Source: an uncultured Megasphaera sp. (GTDB taxonomy: Bacteria > Bacillota > Negativicutes > Veillonellales > Megasphaeraceae). From it: 64,000 bases of DNA. The DNA is taken from assembly GCA_900554215.1 (NCBI GenBank), contig USGG01000004.1, positions 3,744-67,743 of the forward strand. The letters run 5' to 3'. Made by a program: the position numbers and the translations under genes. Below are positions 53,159 to 61,889 of this stretch, piece by piece; within the stretch, counting starts at the first letter, position 1, and the number at the start of each line of letters is the position of its first letter. The notes beneath the pieces are model-generated. The model was not told where the DNA came from. It saw nothing but the letters and a program-made list of their open reading frames with translations, and did no database searches.

Positions 53159-54496
53159 ATGAATTATAAAGAAGAATATCAGAAAAAATTAACAACTCCT
53201 GAAGAAGCGGTGAAAATTATTAAAAGCGGCGACTGGGTAGAATACGGTTCCTTTGGAAGTCCTTTGACCGTATTAGACCGGGCGCTGGCGGCGAGAAAAG
53301 ACGAACTGCGGGATGTGAAAATCAGAACGGACTTTGACCCGATCATGCCGGCCGTCGTCGAAGCTGATCCGGAAGGGGAAGCATTTACGTATAACAGCTT
53401 CCATCTCAGCGGTGTAGAGCGGAAGCTCATGAAACAAGGGCAGTGTTACTATGTGCCGATGCTGTATCATGAACTGCCTTCGTATTTTAAAAAGACCCTT
53501 CATAGCGATGTTGCTATGGTACCGGTATCTCCTATGGATGAAAATGGTAATTTTTATCTGGGACCTCAGGTATCGCATAATAAGGAAATGATTGAATTGG
53601 CTGACAAAGTCATTGTCGAAGTCAATCAACAGATGCCCATCTGCTATGGCGGCTATTATGAAACCGTTCATATTTCGGAAGTCGATTTAATTGTAGAAAC
53701 GTCTCATCCGCTGGTAGAAGCTATTCCAGTTGAACCGACGGATATTGATAAGCAAATTGCCGGGCACGTTATGAAAGAATTGTGCGACGGCGCGACTATT
53801 CAGTTAGGCATCGGCGGCATTCCCAATGCCATCGGCGCGATGATTTCCCAGTCGGACTTAAAGGATTTGGGGATTCATACGGAAATGTTTACTGACTCTA
53901 TGGTCGATATGATTCAGTCGGGACGCGTTAACGGAAGAAAGAAGACCTTAAATCCCGGAAAACACGTATTTACCTTTGCCATGGGCAGGAAGAGCTGCTA
54001 TGACTTTGTCAATCGGAACTCTTCCTGCGCCACCTTCCCGGTAAGCTATGTCAATGACCCCTTTATCATTGCCCAGCATGATAATTTCATGGCTATCAAC
54101 GGGGCCATTGAAGTAGATTTGTACGGTCAGGTGTCTGCCGAAAGCTCCGGCATGTTCCAGATTTCAGGGACTGGCGGCCAGGTAGATTTCATGTTAGGTT
54201 CGTATCGCTCGAAGGGCGGAAAGGGCTTTATCTGCCTGCCGTCGACATATAAGAAAAAAGACGGAACCGTTATCAGCCGGATTCGTGCCAGTTTCGAGCC
54301 CTGCACGATCATTACGACGCCGCGGACAATGACCAACTACGTCGTCACGGAATACGGTGCTGTGCAGCTGAAAGGTAAATCTACATGGGAACGGGCAGAA
54401 TTGCTGATTTCTATTGCCCACCCTGATTTTAGAGAAGAACTGATTCAAGAGGCAGAAAAGATGAAAATTTGGCGTAAAAGCCAGAAAAAAGTATAA
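53159..54496 (+). CDS. Acetyl-CoA hydrolase/transferase family CoA-transferase
   Basis: 445 residues, the length of butyrate/4-hydroxybutyrate CoA-transferases (Cat1/Cat2/AbfT family), two alpha/beta halves. Seen: IKSGDWVEYGSFGSPLTVLD, VSPMDENGNFYLGP, IQLGIGGIPNAIGAMIS, LGIHTEMFTDSMVDM (the Glu here is the expected catalytic residue of the family), NGAIEVDLYGQVSAES, SGTGGQVDFMLGS and VVTEYGAVQLKGKSTWERA. It would pass CoA from the acyl-CoA made by the neighbouring oxidoreductase to acetate or another acid, releasing the product acid. It starts 23 bases after iclR with SD GAAAGGAG. Substrate range not readable. Confidence 0.9.
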   Translation: MNYKEEYQKKLTTPEEAVKIIKSGDWVEYGSFGSPLTVLDRALAARKDELRDVKIRTDFDPIMPAVVEADPEGEAFTYNSFHLSGVERKLMKQGQCYYVPMLYHELPSYFKKTLHSDVAMVPVSPMDENGNFYLGPQVSHNKEMIELADKVIVEVNQQMPICYGGYYETVHISEVDLIVETSHPLVEAIPVEPTDIDKQIAGHVMKELCDGATIQLGIGGIPNAIGAMISQSDLKDLGIHTEMFTDSMVDMIQSGRVNGRKKTLNPGKHVFTFAMGRKSCYDFVNRNSSCATFPVSYVNDPFIIAQHDNFMAINGAIEVDLYGQVSAESSGMFQISGTGGQVDFMLGSYRSKGGKGFICLPSTYKKKDGTVISRIRASFEPCTIITTPRTMTNYVVTEYGAVQLKGKSTWERAELLISIAHPDFREELIQEAEKMKIWRKSQKKV

Positions 54497-54529
54497 ATTC
54501 CATGATGTTTCTGACAAGGAGGGAACAGA

Positions 54530-54742
54530 ATGAGCGAACAAGATGTAAAAGTTTTAACGAGCCCTGAACGGTGCAAACAATGTGAGCTTTGTGTAGTGAA
54601 TTGCCCTAAAAAATGCATTTCCTTCAGTGATGACATGAACAAAGCCGGGTATCATTTTACGGTCATTGATCACAGCCAGTGCATTGGCTGCGGAACCTGT
54701 TATATCGTTTGTCCTGACGGCGTATACGAAGTGTTAGGGTAA
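54530..54742 (+). CDS. 2x[4Fe-4S] ferredoxin, delta-type subunit (second set)
   Basis: 70 residues with CKQCELCVVNCP and CIGCGTCYIVCP cluster motifs. SD AAGGAGGG. Equivalent to the delta ferredoxin at 45225 but clearly diverged. It links the second oxidoreductase to the cellular ferredoxin pool. 33 bases after the CoA-transferase and 14 before the alpha subunit. Confidence 0.93.
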   Translation: MSEQDVKVLTSPERCKQCELCVVNCPKKCISFSDDMNKAGYHFTVIDHSQCIGCGTCYIVCPDGVYEVLG

Positions 54743-54756
54743 TAGGAGGTGGAATT

Positions 54757-55818
54757 ATGAAACAATTTATTCAAGGCAATGAAGCCATTGCGGAAGCGGC
54801 AGTACGTGCCGGTGCAAGAATGTTCGCCGGATATCCTATTACTCCGACGACGGAAATTTTAGAGTATTTATCGTGGCGTCTGCCGGAAGTAGGCGGCACG
54901 TTTATCCAGGCAGAATCGGAAATTGCCAGTATCCATATGGTAGTCGGCGCGGCAACGTGCGGCGTCCGGGCTATCACGGCATCCAGCGGACCGGGCCTCA
55001 GCTTGAAGCAGGAAGGTATGTCCGTATTGGCTGACGAACAGCTGCCGGCTCTTATCGTCAACTCGGTGCGCTACGGCAACGGTATCGGCACGCTCGTATC
55101 ATCTCAGTGCGACTACCTCCGCGATACCCGCGGCGGCGGCAACGGCGATTACCGCCAGCTGGTACTGTGCCCGGCTAGTGTACAGGAAGCTGTAGATTTA
55201 GTTGGCCTCGGCTTTGACTTAGCGGAAAAATACCGCATGATCTGCGTGCTCATGACGGAAGCCGCTCTCAGTCATATGATGGAAGACTGCGAACTGCCGC
55301 CGATGCAGGAACCGCATCGCTATGAATGGGGCATGGACGGCCATTATACGCATCCGCGCATCGGTATTTTCGACCGCGACAGCGTACAGGAAGCGAAGGA
55401 ATGGATGGTCGAAAAATTTGCCAAAGTAAAAGAAAACGAACAGCGTTGGGAAGATGGCTATCTGGAAGACGCCGACTACGTATTTGTTGCGTACGGCCTT
55501 ACGGGCCGCAGTGTCATCGGCGCTGTCGAATATCTCCGTTCGCAGGGCGAAAAGGTCGGCTTCATCCGCCCGATTACGGTTTGGCCGTTCCCGGAAAAAG
55601 CCTTTGAAAAGATCAATCCGAACGTAAAAGGCGTATTGACTGTCGAAGCAAATGCGACAGGTCAGCTCATCGACGACGTAGCGTTGACATTGAAACGGCA
55701 GAAGCGAGGCCATGTACCTGTATTTACCAATCCTCATATCTGGGGAGTTCCGTCGCGCAAGATGATTATCGACGATTACAAGAGCGTGCTGCAAGGGACG
55801 TTGAAGGAGGTATATTGA
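54757..55818 (+). CDS. 2-oxoacid:ferredoxin oxidoreductase alpha subunit (second set)
   Basis: 353 residues. Pyrimidine-domain motifs: GNEAIAEAAVRAGARMFAGY followed by PITPTTEILEYLSWR, QAESEIASIHMVVGAATCG, SSGPGLSLKQEGMSVLADEQ and DTRGGGNGDYRQLVL; C-terminal FIRPITVWPFPEKAFE. A paralogue of the alpha subunit at 45458, with a different pocket region (VRYGNGIGTLVSSQCDY instead of MRGGPGLGSIQPSQADY), which suggests a different 2-oxoacid. Placement with permease, aminotransferase and CoA-transferase points to amino-acid derived 2-oxoacids (branched-chain or aromatic). SD AGGAGGTGG. Confidence 0.9.
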   Translation: MKQFIQGNEAIAEAAVRAGARMFAGYPITPTTEILEYLSWRLPEVGGTFIQAESEIASIHMVVGAATCGVRAITASSGPGLSLKQEGMSVLADEQLPALIVNSVRYGNGIGTLVSSQCDYLRDTRGGGNGDYRQLVLCPASVQEAVDLVGLGFDLAEKYRMICVLMTEAALSHMMEDCELPPMQEPHRYEWGMDGHYTHPRIGIFDRDSVQEAKEWMVEKFAKVKENEQRWEDGYLEDADYVFVAYGLTGRSVIGAVEYLRSQGEKVGFIRPITVWPFPEKAFEKINPNVKGVLTVEANATGQLIDDVALTLKRQKRGHVPVFTNPHIWGVPSRKMIIDDYKSVLQGTLKEVY

Positions 55819-55819
55819 T

Positions 55820-56563
55820 ATGGCTGTAGCAAGAAAAATTCCGTATATTGCCAATAGACCTATGGGCTTCTGCCCTGGCTGCGGTCACGGTGTAGTTATC
55901 CGCTTGATTACAGAAGCGCTGGAAGAATTGGGGCAGGATAAAAACATTATTTTCGGTATCGGCGTAGGCTGCTCCAGCCTGCTGGGCGGCGGCTTAAACT
56001 GCGACCGTCAGCATTGTCCTCACGGCCGCGCAGGCGCCGTCTGCACCGGCATGAAGCGCGTAAATCCTGATAATGTCATCATTTCCTATCAGGGTGACGG
56101 TGACGCTTATAGTATCGGCATCGGCGAAAGCACGAGTGCCGCGTACCGCAACGAACGGTTTACGACGATCGTCATCAACAATACGAACTACGGCATGACT
56201 GGCGGCCAGATGAGCCAGACGACGCTGCCGGGACAGAAAACCAGCACGACCGTTGCCGGCCGCGACTGCGACCTGACAGGTATGCCGATGCATTTCCCGG
56301 AAATGATCGCGCACAGCTTCCATCCGTCCTACGTCGCCCGCGGCAGTGTTGCCAGCGTAAAAGACATTATCCAGGCCAAGAAATTTATCAAAAAAGCAAT
56401 TGAAGTACAATTGTCCGGTGAAGGCTATTCGTTCGTAGAAATTCTTTCCCCGTGCCCGACGAACTGGCACATGACGCCTGTTCAGGCAATGGAACATATC
56501 GAAAAAGTCGTAAAACCGTATTTCCCCATTGGCGAATTTAAAGTGCCTGATGCGAAGGAATAA
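55820..56563 (+). CDS. 2-oxoacid:ferredoxin oxidoreductase beta subunit (second set)
   Basis: 247 residues. Cys ligands in GFCPGCGHGVVIR and GVGCSSLLGG, an unusual CDRQHCPHGRAGAV stretch with an extra Cys pair, then the TPP motif GDGDAYSIGIGESTSAA and NNTNYGMTGGQMSQTT. It is coupled to alpha (one base between stop and start). Same length as the first-set beta. Catalytic TPP/[4Fe-4S] subunit. Confidence 0.92.
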   Translation: MAVARKIPYIANRPMGFCPGCGHGVVIRLITEALEELGQDKNIIFGIGVGCSSLLGGGLNCDRQHCPHGRAGAVCTGMKRVNPDNVIISYQGDGDAYSIGIGESTSAAYRNERFTTIVINNTNYGMTGGQMSQTTLPGQKTSTTVAGRDCDLTGMPMHFPEMIAHSFHPSYVARGSVASVKDIIQAKKFIKKAIEVQLSGEGYSFVEILSPCPTNWHMTPVQAMEHIEKVVKPYFPIGEFKVPDAKE

Positions 56564-56583
56564 TGAGGAAGGAGTGAATCGGA

Positions 56584-57120
56584 ATGAAAGAAATACTCTT
56601 AGGCGGACTGGGCGGTCAGGGCGTATTGACTGCCGGTACGATGATTGCTGAAATGGCAATTTATAAAGGCTATAAGGCGACGTGGAGCCCCGAGTACGGC
56701 TCGGCTATGCGCGGCGGCACGGCCAGCTGCGTTGTGAAATTCGGCGAAGGCCGGATTTACAGCCCTGAAAAGGAAGAAGCTGATATTTTATTAGCCATGA
56801 ATGATGAAACGCTGACAAAATTTGCTTCTATGGTAAAACCGGGAGGCGTTGTCATCATTAACTCCAATATGGTTACGCTGCCGGAGAATTTTAGAACAGA
56901 TGTAAAAGTTATTTCTGTACCATGCATGAACTTGGCTGAACGAGTTAATCATCCGAAGGGGGCTAACATCGTTATGAGCGGCGTCATTATCAAAGAAACA
57001 GGTGATTTTACGCTGCAGGAAGCAATTGACGGCATGAATGAAACTTTCCGCCGCAAAGGTAAAGAAAAGTTTGAAGCCTTAAATACGCAGGCGATGAAAG
57101 TCGGATATATGTTTGCATAA
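56584..57120 (+). CDS. 2-oxoacid:ferredoxin oxidoreductase gamma subunit (second set)
   Basis: 178 residues. POR-gamma domain: ILLGGLGGQGVLTAGTMIAE, SPEYGSAMRGGTASCVVKF, ADILLAMNDETLTKFASMV and NIVMSGVIIKETGDFTL. SD AAGGAG. Last gene of the permease-iclR operon; a terminator follows 6 bases later. Confidence 0.92.
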   Translation: MKEILLGGLGGQGVLTAGTMIAEMAIYKGYKATWSPEYGSAMRGGTASCVVKFGEGRIYSPEKEEADILLAMNDETLTKFASMVKPGGVVIINSNMVTLPENFRTDVKVISVPCMNLAERVNHPKGANIVMSGVIIKETGDFTLQEAIDGMNETFRRKGKEKFEALNTQAMKVGYMFA

Positions 57121-57126
57121 AAGATA

Positions 57127-57174
57127 AAAAACGCCAAAATATACGAGTTTATCTTGTATATTTTGGTGTTTTTT
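57127..57174 (+). terminator. Terminator of the permease-iclR-oxidoreductase operon
   Basis: AAAACGCCAAAATATAC / GTATATTTTGGTGTTTT, a long near-perfect stem with T7. Beyond it, 57175-57367 is AT-rich DNA with no gene. Confidence 0.9.
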
Positions 57175-57367
57175 TGTGGAGCTTCATGCCGCATAATAGT
57201 TAGCCAAAACATGTAAGAATATTTGAGTAAAGAATAAGTATAATTTAAATCGTGCTAACAATTACTTATATTTTAATAAATGAATTAAATATATTTAAAA
57301 ATTACAGATTATTATAATTAGACTATAAATAATTACAAAATAAGATACATAAATACCATAAAAATTC

Positions 57368-57396
57368 TTGCGGAATACGAATATATGTGATACCAT
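57368..57396 (+). promoter_or_regulatory. Promoter of the MFS-flavoprotein operon
   Basis: TTGCGG (57368-57373), 17-bp spacer, extended -10 TGATACCAT (TACCAT 57391-57396), the same -10 as the promoter at 48176. Confidence 0.65.
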
Positions 57397-57414
57397 AAAG
57401 TCAATGAAAATATC

Positions 57415-57427
57415 AGAACGTTGTTCC
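57415..57427. promoter_or_regulatory. AGAACnnnGTTC operator, site 3
   Basis: AGAACGTTGTTCC, one base from the perfect palindrome, followed by half-sites in GTAGAACAGAACG. It lies 18 bases after the -10, nearly the same geometry as site 1 (20 bases). Confidence 0.75.
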
Positions 57428-57455
57428 GTAGAACAGAACGAAGGGAGAGAATAGT

Positions 57456-58745
57456 ATGTCAAATGAACAAGAAAAGATCAGATTGTCTATTAAACAGTTC
57501 GTGATTATTTTCTTCCTAGGGCTTGGATATACTGTAGTATATGCTACACCGTTTATCCAATATGTATTTTACGATGCGTTGGTTTCAGCCCTAGGTTGTT
57601 CACAGCAAGAGCTTGGATATCTTATTACGATTTTTGGTATTGGCAATATTCTGGCCGCCTTTGGCGGAATGTTGAGCGACCGTTTTAATGCGAAATCTAT
57701 TTACATGATTGGCGTTGGCTTAATTTGTGTGTTAAATGTTCTGTTTGCATTTAATATGAATTATACCTTTGCCTTAGTTGTCTGGGCTGGATTTGCATTT
57801 TCCGGATTGTTTCTCTATTTTCCCGCTCACATCAAGCTGTGCCGCTTAGTAGGGCATGAACGGCAGCAGGGAACCATATTCGGTTTTGTTGAAGCGTTTT
57901 GCGGTGTAGGGAACGTTATCGTAAATTTCATTGCCTTGTACTTTTTTACAAAATTTGCAACGGACGCATACGGCGTTAACGGTTTAAAAGCGGCTATCAT
58001 CTGCTACGCTGTTATTGGCGTCATTACATTGATTTGCTTGTATTTCCTGATTCCAAAACCGGAAACGGCAAAGAAGGACAATACGTCGGCTGAACCGGAA
58101 GAAAAGATGACCGTCAAGGACTGGGTACATGTTGTGACGAATCCGCGGACATGGATGTCCGGCATCGCTGTCTTTGCTACGTACACAATGTACTGTACGC
58201 TTTCGTACTATACGCCTTATTTCAGTAATGTACTAGGTGCTTCCGTAGTGTTTTCCGGCGGCCTGGCTATCATTCGAATTTACGGCACACGGTTCGTTGG
58301 GGCTCCGTTAGGCGGATGGTTAGGTGATAAGTTCCGTTCTTTGTCAGCTGTCGTTGGTGTTTCTCTATTAGGTGCGATTATCTTCGTGGTCATCTTTAAG
58401 ATGCTGCCGCCAGGCACAGATGCTACTCTGTTGATTGTCATGACAATCATTACCGGTGTATTTACTTACATGGCCCGCGGTGCGATGTTTGCCGTACCGT
58501 CTGAATTGGAAATTCCTCGTAAGTACGCTGGGTCCACATCGGGGCTGGTCTGCTGCATCGGCTACTGTCCTGATTTGTTCATCTTTGTATTGTATGGATA
58601 TTGGCTGGATGTTTACGGAAACGCCGGATTTGATAGAATCTTCTTGTTTGCAGCCGTTGTTATGGCTATCGGCGTATTAAATTCCATTGCAATTCAGATT
58701 TACAAACGCAAGCATAAGATTGGTAAATCCAGTGCTGCGGCGTAA
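57456..58745 (+). CDS. MFS transporter (organic acid type), paralogue 2
   Basis: 429 residues, 12 membrane segments. Motif GGMLSDRFNAKSIYM after TM2, YFPAHIKLCRLV, and a central charged linker (IPKPETAKKDNTSAEPEEK) before TM7. It is a clear paralogue of the MFS carrier at 49510. Both are near IclR-type operators. Being co-transcribed with a 2-hydroxyacid flavoprotein, it may import a 2-hydroxyacid such as lactate or a longer analogue, but this is inference. SD GAAGGGAGAG. Confidence 0.82.
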   Translation: MSNEQEKIRLSIKQFVIIFFLGLGYTVVYATPFIQYVFYDALVSALGCSQQELGYLITIFGIGNILAAFGGMLSDRFNAKSIYMIGVGLICVLNVLFAFNMNYTFALVVWAGFAFSGLFLYFPAHIKLCRLVGHERQQGTIFGFVEAFCGVGNVIVNFIALYFFTKFATDAYGVNGLKAAIICYAVIGVITLICLYFLIPKPETAKKDNTSAEPEEKMTVKDWVHVVTNPRTWMSGIAVFATYTMYCTLSYYTPYFSNVLGASVVFSGGLAIIRIYGTRFVGAPLGGWLGDKFRSLSAVVGVSLLGAIIFVVIFKMLPPGTDATLLIVMTIITGVFTYMARGAMFAVPSELEIPRKYAGSTSGLVCCIGYCPDLFIFVLYGYWLDVYGNAGFDRIFLFAAVVMAIGVLNSIAIQIYKRKHKIGKSSAAA

Positions 58746-58797
58746 TAAATAAAAGTCGGTTTTAATTTAAATGTTTTTCAGAAAGGAGTTTGTCTAT

Positions 58798-60189
58798 ATG
58801 GATCAGAAAATTATTGAACGGTTGCAGGCCATTTGCGGAGAAAAATATGTATTTGTACAGGATGACGACGTCAGCAGATACTTATACGATGAAACGGAAG
58901 AATTAGTTCGTCCCGAAGCAGAACCTGATTGTGTCGTTGTTCGTCCGGGTACTAATGAAGAAGTTTCAGAAATCTTAAAGCTCGCCAATGAAATGCTGTT
59001 TCCTGTAATTCCTCGCGGCGGCGGTACAGGTGCCTGCGGTGCCGTTATTCCGACACAGCCAAGCGTTATTATGTCGATGGAACGGTTTGACAAGATTTTG
59101 GAAGTCGATAAAATCGGCATGATGGTTACGGCGCAGACTGGCGTAACGTTGTATCAGCTTAACGAATATTTAGATAAAGAGGTTCATGAATTATACTTCC
59201 CCTGTCATCCTGGTGACGAAGGTGCGCAGCTCGGCGGCTTAGCTGTTGAAAATGCCGGCGGCGTCCGCGCTGTAAAACACGGGATTATGAGAAGCTATGT
59301 AAAAGGCTTAAAGGTGTGTCTGCCGTCTGGTGAAATCGTTCAGTTAGGCGGAAAACTGCTGAAAAATAACATGGGCTATGATTTAATGCACCTCATTGTC
59401 GGTTCGGAAGGCACATTGTGCGTCGTGTTGGAAGTTACTTTTAAACTTCATCCCAGACTGGAACATACGGGCACGATGGTTATGTCCTTTGCCAATCCGA
59501 AAGACGCAGTTAACTGTGTATCGGCTGTACAGGTCGCTGGAATTGTTCCCTTAGCTGTTGAATATATGGACCGCTCTATTGCATTGAAGACGGGCGAAGA
59601 AATCAGCAAGACTTGGCCGCTGAAAGACGAAGGCAAAGTAGATATTATCTACATGCTGGAAGGCAAGGATGAAGATGAAGTCTATGATACGGCTGAAAAG
59701 ATTGATGCTATATCTTCGGAAAATGGCGCTATCAACTGCATTATTGCTGAAAGCAAGAAGGATCAGAAGACCATTTTGGATATCCGCTCGGCAATGTATG
59801 AAGTATTTAAACCGTATTTCGTAGATTCGCTGGATACGGCAGTTCCCGTATGCCACGTCAATGAATTGCTGGCTGATTTTGATGAAATCGCTAAGAAATA
59901 CGGATCGACAACACCGCGCGTAGGTCACGTTGCCGACGGTAACTTCCATAACTTTATCCTTCGCGACGAGGAAGGCAATGTACCGAGCTGGGCTGATGAC
60001 ATGCGGAAAGATTTTTATGAAGCTGCTTTGAAATACGGCGGAACCATTACGGCAGAGCATGGTACCGGCAAGACCAGAAAACCGTACATGAATTTACAGT
60101 ATTCACCGACAGTTATGCAGATTATGAAAGGGATTAAACATGCGTTTGACCCGAATAACATTCTGAATCCGGGCTGCGTATTCGACTAA
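58798..60189 (+). CDS. FAD-binding 2-hydroxyacid dehydrogenase (GlcD/D-LDH family)
   Basis: 463 residues from ATG 58798, which has SD AAAGGAG; an ATG nine codons earlier does not. PCMH-type FAD domain: PDCVVVRPGTNEEVSEILKL, IPRGGGTGACGAVIP, AQLGGLAVENAGGVRAVKHG, LIVGSEGTLCVVLEVTFKL. C-terminal part: VGHVADGNFHNFIL with His, TAEHGTGKTRKPYM and DPNNILNPGCVFD. Same family as the protein at 15091 but diverged. It would oxidise a D-2-hydroxyacid to the 2-oxoacid that feeds the second oxidoreductase. In operon with the MFS carrier and operator site 3. Confidence 0.87.
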   Translation: MDQKIIERLQAICGEKYVFVQDDDVSRYLYDETEELVRPEAEPDCVVVRPGTNEEVSEILKLANEMLFPVIPRGGGTGACGAVIPTQPSVIMSMERFDKILEVDKIGMMVTAQTGVTLYQLNEYLDKEVHELYFPCHPGDEGAQLGGLAVENAGGVRAVKHGIMRSYVKGLKVCLPSGEIVQLGGKLLKNNMGYDLMHLIVGSEGTLCVVLEVTFKLHPRLEHTGTMVMSFANPKDAVNCVSAVQVAGIVPLAVEYMDRSIALKTGEEISKTWPLKDEGKVDIIYMLEGKDEDEVYDTAEKIDAISSENGAINCIIAESKKDQKTILDIRSAMYEVFKPYFVDSLDTAVPVCHVNELLADFDEIAKKYGSTTPRVGHVADGNFHNFILRDEEGNVPSWADDMRKDFYEAALKYGGTITAEHGTGKTRKPYMNLQYSPTVMQIMKGIKHAFDPNNILNPGCVFD

Positions 60190-60217
60190 GTTTCCTATTC
60201 ACCCTCATATCGCTTTG

Positions 60218-60253
60218 CGCCTATATAATAGAACATCGTTCTGTATATAGGCG
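60218..60253. promoter_or_regulatory. AGAACnnnGTTCT operator, site 4, in an extended palindrome
   Basis: Core AGAACATCGTTCT (60230-60242) flanked by CGCCTATATA and TATATAGGCG arms. A TATAAT (60224-60229) directly abuts it. It lies between the flavoprotein gene and the third MFS gene. The remainder of the 60254-60490 gap shows no gene. Confidence 0.75.
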
Positions 60254-60504
60254 TAAAGCCCCCTGACCCTAATAAGTAAAGGCCATAAAAACAATATAAT
60301 AAACAGGTATACACGGGCTGTCTGGTTATACGTGTTGACGGGATTTGGCTAATTATTTTATGCGCTCCTTACCAAAAAAAGCGGCCTGTCATCGTATTGC
60401 CACTCGGCCCGTTTGTATACTCCAGACAATTTTGTTCGAAGCTATTGCCTGCTGCGACGTGATGTGCGGTATGAATGTTGTAAGAACGGAAGGGGAGGTA
60501 TTTC

Positions 60505-61833
60505 ACGTATTCACAGAGACAAGAAAAGAAATTTAACGCCTTTTTAAACAGACTGACTTTATATTGCGGTGGTACGTCTTTGCTGGACGGGTATATTTTA
60601 ACGGTTATTGGGCCGGCGTTGATGCATCTCAGGCCGCTGATGGAACTGGATGTGTTTTGGACCGGTGCGATTGGTTCCGCCGCCTTGATGGGCGTCTTGA
60701 TAGGGGGACCTGTATTTGGGTATTTATCGGACAGGGTTGGACGAAAGCTGCCCTTTGTCGTGATTCCATTGGCAATGGCGGCATTATCTATTGCATCTAT
60801 ATTTGTTGAAACACCATTACAACTATTTGTTATACGATTTTTGGCGGGCGTTGTCGTAGGCTCCGATTATCCCAGTGCTACGGCGTATTTAGCGGAATAT
60901 TCACCGCCCCAGCGGAGAGGCATTATGATCGGCGTGCTGATTTTGATGCTGAGCGGCGGCATGACCTTGGGGGAAATCGTCGGATATTTAGTGTATGATT
61001 CAGCGTATGCCTGGCAGATTTTGCTGGGCGCTCCGGCTATCGTGGCGATTCCGCTGGCAATTGGCCGGCGGAGATATCCCGAATCACCGCGCTGGCTTAT
61101 CAATAAGGGACGTACCGCAGAAGCGCGCATCATTATGAAAGCCGTTTACGGTTTCAGCGCCGATACGGACGACGTAGAAGAAAAGACGGTCAAAACTTCC
61201 TATCGGGAATTGCTGCAGCCGTTGTATTTAAAGAGGATTTTCTTCGCCAGCGTATTTTGGGCTACGTCGGTGCTGCCGATGTTTGTCATGTATATTTTCG
61301 GCGCAGTTCTCCTGCAGGATATACAACTGGGAGAAGGGCGGGGCGCGCTGCTGGGCAATTCGCTCATCGGCCTGATATTCATCGTCGGCGTCGTAGCGGG
61401 TATTGCGATTATCGAGAGATTTGGCCGCCGCCCGCTTTTGATTTGGAGCTTCGTCGGCATGGCCTTGGGGCTGCTGCTTCTGGCGATTGTAGAAGAACCA
61501 CCGTTTTGGCTCGTCGTATTGGGATTTACGATTTACGCGCTGGCTTCGGGCCCTCCGAATGTGCTGGACTGGCTGTATCCCAATGAGCTGTTTCCGACGG
61601 AGGTACGGGCCGCCGGTGTCGGTACGGTTACGGCCATCAGCCGATTTGGTCCTATATTGGGGACCTTTGGCTTGCCGTATTTTTTAGAAAACTTCGGTAT
61701 TCAGGCTACGATTTTAACAATCGTAGGCATTCTTGGCTTCGGACTCGTCGTTACGGTACTGCTGGCTCCTGAAACACGGGGCTTGGACTTAGCCGAGTCG
61801 AGCGGGAGCATTCGAGATAAACGTGATACATAA
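60505..61833 (+). CDS. MFS transporter (sugar-porter/organic-ion type) with non-canonical ACG start
   Basis: 442 residues if read from ACG 60505. The frame is open from 60484 but has no ATG, GTG or TTG until TTG 60580, which would cut into the first membrane helix (TLYCGGTSLLDGYIL). A strong SD AGGGGAGG ends 6 bases before ACG, just where an ATG would be, so a T-to-C change of the start codon is likely. Sugar-porter-type MFS signatures: GYLSDRVGRK, PESPRWLINKGR, IIERFGRRPLLIWSF and YPNELFPTEVRAAGVGT; 12 helices. Expression may be low or lost. Substrate unknown; operator site 4 lies upstream, so it may belong to the IclR regulon. Confidence 0.78.
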   Translation, partial: TYSQRQEKKFNAFLNRLTLYCGGTSLLDGYILTVIGPALMHLRPLMELDVFWTGAIGSAALMGVLIGGPVFGYLSDRVGRKLPFVVIPLAMAALSIASIFVETPLQLFVIRFLAGVVVGSDYPSATAYLAEYSPPQRRGIMIGVLILMLSGGMTLGEIVGYLVYDSAYAWQILLGAPAIVAIPLAIGRRRYPESPRWLINKGRTAEARIIMKAVYGFSADTDDVEEKTVKTSYRELLQPLYLKRIFFASVFWATSVLPMFVMYIFGAVLLQDIQLGEGRGALLGNSLIGLIFIVGVVAGIAIIERFGRRPLLIWSFVGMALGLLLLAIVEEPPFWLVVLGFTIYALASGPPNVLDWLYPNELFPTEVRAAGVGTVTAISRFGPILGTFGLPYFLENFGIQATILTIVGILGFGLVVTVLLAPETRGLDLAESSGSIRDKRDT

Positions 61834-61839
61834 GGAATG

Positions 61840-61880
61840 AAAAAACAGGGCAGCGGCTGCGCGTCGCTGTCCTGTTTTCC
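61840..61880. terminator. Bidirectional terminator between MFS and Rpn-family genes
   Basis: AAAACAGG-CAGCG / CGCTG-CCTGTTTT stem, A-rich left and T-rich right flank. Confidence 0.82.
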
Positions 61881-61889
61881 TGCGGGATG

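Noticed and set aside
60345..60536. 63-residue open frame upstream of the third MFS gene
   Set aside because: No SD, no family features, and it overlaps the SD of the MFS gene.
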